Below, piece by piece: positions 20,031 through 24,632 of a DNA stretch of 24,632 nt. The translations under genes and the position numbers were made by a program. The stretch is from positions 1 to 24,632 of the forward strand of contig URNP01000018.1 in assembly GCA_900549225.1 (NCBI GenBank), given 5' to 3'. The stretch's first letter is position 1. The number at the start of each line of letters is the position of its first letter. Below the pieces are notes generated by a model, which was not told the DNA's origin, ran no database searches, and was given only the letters and a program-made list of their open reading frames with translations. Origin of the DNA: an uncultured Eubacteriales bacterium. Its GTDB lineage: Bacteria; Bacillota; Clostridia; Christensenellales; CAG-917.

Positions 20031-22004
20031 ATGGCAAATCAAGATTACAAGGCAGGCGATATTCGGATTTTGGAAGGTCTGGACGCCGTGAGAAAACGTC
20101 CCGGTATGTATATCGGTACGACGGGAAGCAAGGGTATGCATCATATCCTTTGGGAAATTATCGACAACAGTATCGACGAAACCGCAAACGGCTACGGCGA
20201 TACCGTGCGCATCGAACTTTTGGACGACAACGTCGCAAGAGTCAGCGACAACGGACGCGGCGTGCCTGTGGATAAGCACCCCAAACTCAAAATCAGCGGC
20301 GTTGAGGTGGTTTTCACCCAACTTCACGCAGGCGCGAAATTCGACAACGGTCAATACAATTATTCGGGCGGTTTGCACGGCGTGGGCGCATCCGTCACCA
20401 ACGCGCTTTCCGAGTGGCTCACGGTTGACGTCAAGCGTGACGGCAATCTTTACAGAGCGGAATTTTGGTCGCCGCAAGTGGGCACGAAGATAAAGAGCGG
20501 TATCGTAAAGACGCCTCTCACAGTCATCGGAAAGGTCAAAGGCACGGGTACGAGCGTCAAATTCAAGCCCGACGAGAGAGTTTTCGGAAAAGAAAAATTC
20601 GATTACACGGTCATTGCCGAGCGTATGCGCGACGTTGCGTATCTCAACAAAGGCGTTACGATAATCATCGACGATTTGCGTATGCCTCTTGCGGGCGGCA
20701 CGGGCAAACACGACGTTTTCTGCTTTAAGGGCGGTATCGCCGACTACGTGCAATATCTCAACGAAGGCAGAGTCGTGCTTTACGACAAGCCGCTTTACGT
20801 CGAGGCAAAAGAGGCGCATTTCGAGGTTGCGGTTGCCATTCAGCACACCGAAGGTTATTCGGAAAATATCTATTCTTACGTCAACAATATTCCGACCGCA
20901 GAGGGCGGCACTCACGAAGTCGGTTTCAAGAGCGCGGTCACCAAGGTCTTCAACGATTACGCAAGAAAAAACAATATTCTTAAAGAAAAACAAGCCAATC
21001 TTTTGGGCGAGGACTTCAGAGAGGGTATGGTTGCGGTCATCACGGTTAAGATGCAAAACGTGCAGTTCGAGGGTCAGACGAAGGGCAAACTCGGCAACCC
21101 CGAAGTTCGTCAGAAAGTCGAGAATCTCGTGAGTGAAAAACTTGCGGAATTGCTTTTGCAAAGAGGCAACAAGGTTATCGCCGAAAAAATCATTGCCAAA
21201 GCAATGGGCGCGGCAAAGACGAGAGAAGCGACAAAGCGCGCGAAGGATTTGAGCCGTCAGCAAAACAAACTCAACGGACTCAACCTCGTTGGAAAACTTG
21301 CCAGTTGCTCGGGCAAAAACGCCGCTATCAACGAGTTGTTCATAGTTGAGGGCGACTCTGCAGGCGGCAGTGCAAAGCAAGCGAGAGACAGATTCTTCCA
21401 AGCCATTTTGCCTTTGAGGGGTAAGCCGCTCAACGTCGAGAAAGCCAGCCTTGAAAAAATCCTCGCAAACGAGGAATTTGCAACGCTTATCTCCGCTTTG
21501 GGCACAGGCATAGACCCCGAATTCGATTTGGACAGCCTCAAATACGACAAAGTTATCATTTTGGCGGACGCGGACCAGGACGGCGCGCATATCCGCGCGT
21601 TGCTTTTGACTTTCTTCTTCCGCTATATGCGCAGACTTATAACCGAAGGTCACGTTTATATCGGTATGCCTCCGCTTTATCGTCTGCAAAAGAAAGACGA
21701 AATCCTCTATTGCTACGACGATAACGCGCTCGTGGAAGGACAAAAGAAGATGGGCAAAAACGCTTTGCTTCAACGCTTCAAAGGTCTTGGCGAAATGAAT
21801 CCCGAGCAACTTTGGGACACCACTATGGACCCTGCAAAGCGCACCCTCACGAGAGTGACGATAGACGATGCGGCTATGGCGGACAAGCGCATCACCATAC
21901 TTATGGGTGACGACAGCAATATCCGCAAAGATTATATCTATCAATACGCCGACTTCAACAAAATCGATACGTTCAAAGTGTCGAAAGAACAAGAAAATCA
22001 ATAA
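20031..22004 (+). CDS. parE: Type IIA topoisomerase subunit B (probably ParE)
   Basis: The ATPase and TOPRIM subunit that drives strand passage. 657 aa, the usual length of Firmicutes GyrB/ParE without the proteobacterial insert. GHKL ATPase: Glu42 and Asn46 in WEIIDNSIDE, Asp73 in SDNGRGVP, GGLHGVGAS (113-121), QTKGKLG lysine loop. TOPRIM: EGDSAGGSAKQ (Glu440) and metal site Asp513, Asp515, Asp517 in ADADQDGAHI; Gln516 replaces the usual Val and Ala precedes the first Asp instead of Thr. ATG at 20031 with AAAGG at 20018-20022; the 16 upstream in-frame codons overlap the promoter. It pairs with the A-subunit gene 26 nt downstream. GyrB and ParE are hard to separate by motifs; I lean to ParE from its partner. 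Confidence 0.9.
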   Translation: MANQDYKAGDIRILEGLDAVRKRPGMYIGTTGSKGMHHILWEIIDNSIDETANGYGDTVRIELLDDNVARVSDNGRGVPVDKHPKLKISGVEVVFTQLHAGAKFDNGQYNYSGGLHGVGASVTNALSEWLTVDVKRDGNLYRAEFWSPQVGTKIKSGIVKTPLTVIGKVKGTGTSVKFKPDERVFGKEKFDYTVIAERMRDVAYLNKGVTIIIDDLRMPLAGGTGKHDVFCFKGGIADYVQYLNEGRVVLYDKPLYVEAKEAHFEVAVAIQHTEGYSENIYSYVNNIPTAEGGTHEVGFKSAVTKVFNDYARKNNILKEKQANLLGEDFREGMVAVITVKMQNVQFEGQTKGKLGNPEVRQKVENLVSEKLAELLLQRGNKVIAEKIIAKAMGAAKTREATKRAKDLSRQQNKLNGLNLVGKLASCSGKNAAINELFIVEGDSAGGSAKQARDRFFQAILPLRGKPLNVEKASLEKILANEEFATLISALGTGIDPEFDLDSLKYDKVIILADADQDGAHIRALLLTFFFRYMRRLITEGHVYIGMPPLYRLQKKDEILYCYDDNALVEGQKKMGKNALLQRFKGLGEMNPEQLWDTTMDPAKRTLTRVTIDDAAMADKRITILMGDDSNIRKDYIYQYADFNKIDTFKVSKEQENQ

Positions 22005-22030
22005 TTTCAAAATTATAAAAGTATACCGAA

Positions 22031-24469
22031 ATGACAAAAAAACAACACAAAGAAATTGAATACAACTCAGTCGTGCTTGACACCGTTTTTGAGGACGTCA
22101 TGCACAATTCGATGATTCCGTATTCGGAAAACGTCATACTTGACCGTGCGTTGCCAAGAGTGGAGGACGGTCTGAAACCCGTCCAGCGCAGAGTGCTTTA
22201 CTCTATGCACGAAATGGGACTCACGCCCGACAAACCGCACAAGAAATGCGCAAGAATCGTGGGCGATTGTCTTGGTAAGTATCACCCCCACGGCGACAGT
22301 TCCGTCTACGGCGCGATGGTGCGTATGGCGCAACCTTTCGTGATGAGAATGAAACTCGTCGACGGACACGGCAACTTCGGTTCTGTGGACGGAGATTCGG
22401 CGGCGGCTATGCGTTACACCGAAGCGAGAATGAGTCCTCTTGCGCTCGAACTCTTGCGAGATCTCGACAAGGAAACGGTCACTTGGTCTCCGAACTTCGA
22501 CGACAGCCTCGAAGAGCCGAATACGCTCCCCGGAAGATTTCCCAACTTGCTCGTCAACGGCGCAAACGGTATTGCAGTCGGTCTTGCGACGAATATCCCG
22601 ACTCACAATATGGGAGAGTGTATCGACGCAACCGTGATGAAAATCGACAATCCGAGCGCGACGATAAAAGATTTGTTCAAAGTGTTCCACGGCCCTGACT
22701 TCCCGACGGGCGGTTTTATCATTCCGGTTGACAATCTCGAAGATATCTACTCGACGGGTAAGGGCAGAATCAAAATTCGCTCCCGTCTTCATATCGAAAA
22801 CGACGACAACGGCAAAAAGAATATCGTCATCACGGAGATTCCGTATCAGGTGTCCAAGTCGGAATTGCTCGCTCGTATAGCAGACCTCAAAGAAGCCAAC
22901 AAGGAAACTTTGCAAGGTATTGCCGAAATCGTGGACGAGAGCGACAAGTCGGGAACTCGTGCAGTCATAAAATGCAAAAAGGACGCGGACGTCAACAAAA
23001 TCGTTGCGTTCCTCTTCAAAAAGAGCAATCTCGAGATGGGATATTCCATCAATATGGTGGCAATTGCCAACGGCAAACCCGAGCAACTCTCGCTTACCGC
23101 GTATCTCGACTACTATATCGAATATCAGCGCAAAATCATCGTCAATCGCACCACTTACGACCTCAAAGCCGCAAAGGCAAGGGCGGAAATCGTCAGAGGT
23201 TTGTTGGTGGCAATACGCAATATCGACGAGGTTATCCGCATAATCAAAGAATCGGAATCCACTCAAAAAGCGAAAGAAACGTTGAGAGCGAGATTCGATC
23301 TTAGCGACGCACAGGCGCAAGCGATTCTCGATATGCGACTCAAGAGCCTTGCAAAACTCGAAGTGGGCAAACTCGAAGAGGAACTTGCTCATCTCGAAAA
23401 ACAAATCGCTTTGTTTGAATCCGTTTTGGCATCCAAACGCAAGCAACTTTCAATCGTCAAAGAGGAACTGACAGCAATCAAGAAAGCACTCAATTCAGAA
23501 CGTATGACGGTTATTTTGAGCGGCGAGCAAGAAGAAGACAACTACACTGCGCCCAGTGAAGCCGAAGCGGTTGCCTATAGAGACGGTGTGCTCGTGACCA
23601 ACAAGGACGGTCAAATGCGCTTTATGTCGCAAAAGGCGTACGCCACGGCAAAGAAAGACTTTGGTTCGCTTGCAGAGGACGCACTTCCGACTTGCCATAT
23701 GCCCGTGAACAACAAAGGTACGCTTTATGCGGTGACCAACCTCGGAAGCGTCGTCAAGATCGACGTCACGTCGTTGCCCGAAAAGAAGTTTAAGGACAAA
23801 CCTTTCAAACTCGGCGCAATCAATCAGGACGTGCAGACGGGCGAAACCGTGGTCAAACTCTTCTTCTTTGAAGGAGTGCCTGTCGGCGAATTCGTGCTGT
23901 TCACGAAACAGGGCGGAGCAAAGAGAGTGGATTTGAGCGAATTCTCGACCGTATCGAAGTCGTATCTTAAAGCAATCAATCTTCAAGATAAAGACGAAGT
24001 CGTGGGCGCAGATATCGTCGACGACGAGAAGAACGTGATGGAAGTCACCAAAGAAGGTCAGGTGCTTGCCTACAAAGCCACGGAAATTCCGCTTCAAGGC
24101 AGAACGGCGGCGGGAGTCAAGGGTATAAAACTCTCGGACGGCGACAGCGTCGTGTTTGCAGGACAAGTCGAAGAAGAGGGTGAGATTATCGTCGTTTCCA
24201 ACACGGGATATGCAAAGAGAGTCATCGCTTCGCTCATCGACCCGACTTCGAGATACCTTAAAGGCGTGAAAATCATCGAACTCGACAAATCGTACGTCAA
24301 ATACGTCGGCACGGTGAAGATGCCTTACGACTTGGCTTTCGTAAGCGGCGGTCAGACGAGCATCGTCAACACGGAGAGCATCCGCATCGATACGAGAACA
24401 ACCAAAGGCAAACAAATCTTCAAGCAGGAAGTTACGCTCGTAACACCCGTTACTGACGGAGAAGAGTGA
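22031..24469 (+). CDS. parC: Type IIA topoisomerase subunit A (probably ParC)
   Basis: DNA cleavage-religation subunit. 812 aa. Winged-helix domain with RALPRVEDGLKPVQRRVLY, the KYHPHGDSSVYG quinolone-contact helix, and catalytic Arg128-Tyr129 in AAMRYTEARMS; tower domain; long coiled coil from about 365 with RFDLSDAQAQAILDMRL at the exit gate; C-terminal pinwheel from about 500. The canonical GyrA box (QRRGGKG) is not seen; the nearest is PLQGRTAAGVKGIKL. This favours ParC, with gyrase A of divergent type the alternative. The second acidic residue of the quinolone helix (Asp87 of E. coli GyrA, Glu84 of ParC) is Gly94 here. The ATG has no Shine-Dalgarno sequence and sits in an AT-rich 26-nt gap after parE, so translation may use coupling or an unstructured leader. 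Subunit naming moderate; family certain. Confidence 0.9.
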   Translation: MTKKQHKEIEYNSVVLDTVFEDVMHNSMIPYSENVILDRALPRVEDGLKPVQRRVLYSMHEMGLTPDKPHKKCARIVGDCLGKYHPHGDSSVYGAMVRMAQPFVMRMKLVDGHGNFGSVDGDSAAAMRYTEARMSPLALELLRDLDKETVTWSPNFDDSLEEPNTLPGRFPNLLVNGANGIAVGLATNIPTHNMGECIDATVMKIDNPSATIKDLFKVFHGPDFPTGGFIIPVDNLEDIYSTGKGRIKIRSRLHIENDDNGKKNIVITEIPYQVSKSELLARIADLKEANKETLQGIAEIVDESDKSGTRAVIKCKKDADVNKIVAFLFKKSNLEMGYSINMVAIANGKPEQLSLTAYLDYYIEYQRKIIVNRTTYDLKAAKARAEIVRGLLVAIRNIDEVIRIIKESESTQKAKETLRARFDLSDAQAQAILDMRLKSLAKLEVGKLEEELAHLEKQIALFESVLASKRKQLSIVKEELTAIKKALNSERMTVILSGEQEEDNYTAPSEAEAVAYRDGVLVTNKDGQMRFMSQKAYATAKKDFGSLAEDALPTCHMPVNNKGTLYAVTNLGSVVKIDVTSLPEKKFKDKPFKLGAINQDVQTGETVVKLFFFEGVPVGEFVLFTKQGGAKRVDLSEFSTVSKSYLKAINLQDKDEVVGADIVDDEKNVMEVTKEGQVLAYKATEIPLQGRTAAGVKGIKLSDGDSVVFAGQVEEEGEIIVVSNTGYAKRVIASLIDPTSRYLKGVKIIELDKSYVKYVGTVKMPYDLAFVSGGQTSIVNTESIRIDTRTTKGKQIFKQEVTLVTPVTDGEE

Positions 24470-24473
24470 GCCT

Positions 24474-24520
24474 AATTAATAATGAATAATTAATAATTGC
24501 GGACGGCTGCAAAGCATCCG
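24474..24520 (+). repeat. AT-rich plus hairpin repeat, family B, copy 2
   Basis: AATTAATAATGAATAATT (24474-24491) is identical to 15557-15574, followed by TAATTGCGG and a hairpin CGG-C-TGC (24504-24510) with GCA-T-CCG (24514-24520), one mismatch, loop AAA. It starts 5 nt after the parC stop. There is no T run, so it is not a classical terminator. Confidence 0.75.
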
Positions 24521-24533
24521 AAACGAACACTCA

Positions 24534-24600
24534 TTCGAAGTCTACTTATAAACGTAATGTGTGACTTCGAAGACGGAATTGGAGTCGCAAGGCGACGACC
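24534..24600 (+). repeat. Inverted repeat and family C hairpin, copy 2, near window end
   Basis: TTCGAAGTC (24534-24542) and GACTTCGAA (24563-24571) are perfect inverted repeats. The right arm merges into TTCGAAGACGGAA (24566-24578), identical to 19808-19820, followed by hairpin GTCGC-AAG-GCGAC (24584-24596). Compared with GCCGC-AAG-GCGGC in copy 1, one base pair has changed from C-G to T-A on both sides. The element probably continues past the window end; 24601-24632 holds no gene. Confidence 0.7.
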
Positions 24601-24632
24601 GTAGCGAGCGCCGAACTCGTCGGATAGTACGA

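Noticed and set aside
22010..22030. Internal promoter just before the topoisomerase A gene
   Set aside because: TATA-like bases in an AT-rich gap lack a -35 partner; co-transcription with the B subunit is simpler.
19938..22037. Very long open frame on the minus strand opposite the topoisomerase B gene (and a 515-codon one opposite lacZ)
   Set aside because: Both mirror strongly conserved plus-strand genes, have no family motifs, and their composition follows from codon bias of the real gene. No ribosome binding site or promoter supports them.

Overview
The window looks like a chromosomal segment of an uncultured, anaerobic, Clostridia-like Firmicute, possibly a gut lineage. The evidence is the order thrS-infC-rpmI-rplT, strong AGGAGG-type ribosome binding sites, TTGACA/TATAAT promoters, a NifS plus stand-alone NifU pair, a Gx-transporter/NusG-II/ApbE group and FakB-type DegV. 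This is inferred from gene content only. I found no rRNA, tRNA, CRISPR array or transposase.

Layout: (1) 1-2547 is the 3' part of a LacZ-type GH2 beta-galactosidase, closed by a strong terminator. (2) 2784-7818 is a translation block: thrS with its own promoter, then infC-rpmI-rplT behind an L20-type leader with an attenuator hairpin, then a SpoU/TrmH rRNA methyltransferase and yebC. (3) 7847-9707 is an iron-sulfur pair, nifS-nifU, with promoter and terminator. (4) 9708-11198 is an accessory stretch: a 44-aa membrane peptide, a lipoprotein read from an apparently leaderless mRNA, and a cluster of structured repeats. (5) 11199-12368 (minus) is a membrane-anchored trypsin-like protease. (6) 12485-15503 is an operon of degV, apbE (lipoprotein), a NusG-domain-II membrane protein and a Gx-family membrane protein; the last three resemble parts of flavin-based extracellular electron transfer loci. 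(7) 15657-18633 (minus) holds murG, an unknown anchored protein and a small membrane protein whose promoter lies inside the end of the preceding gene. (8) 18683-19673 is an alpha/beta hydrolase. (9) 19668-24632 is a repeat-rich spacer, the two subunits of a type IIA topoisomerase (probably topoisomerase IV), and another repeat cluster running off the window.

The most unusual content is non-coding. A family of about 120-nt hairpin elements (10653-10775, 19668-19792, partial copies at 10919-10976 and 19850-19881, a relative at 10794-10898) keeps its internal-loop strands almost unchanged while its helices change in a compensatory way. Both full copies begin at the stop codon of the gene before them. 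Two smaller repeat families sit in the same spacers. Two genes have consensus promoters whose -10 box ends 6 nt before the ATG, which implies leaderless transcripts.
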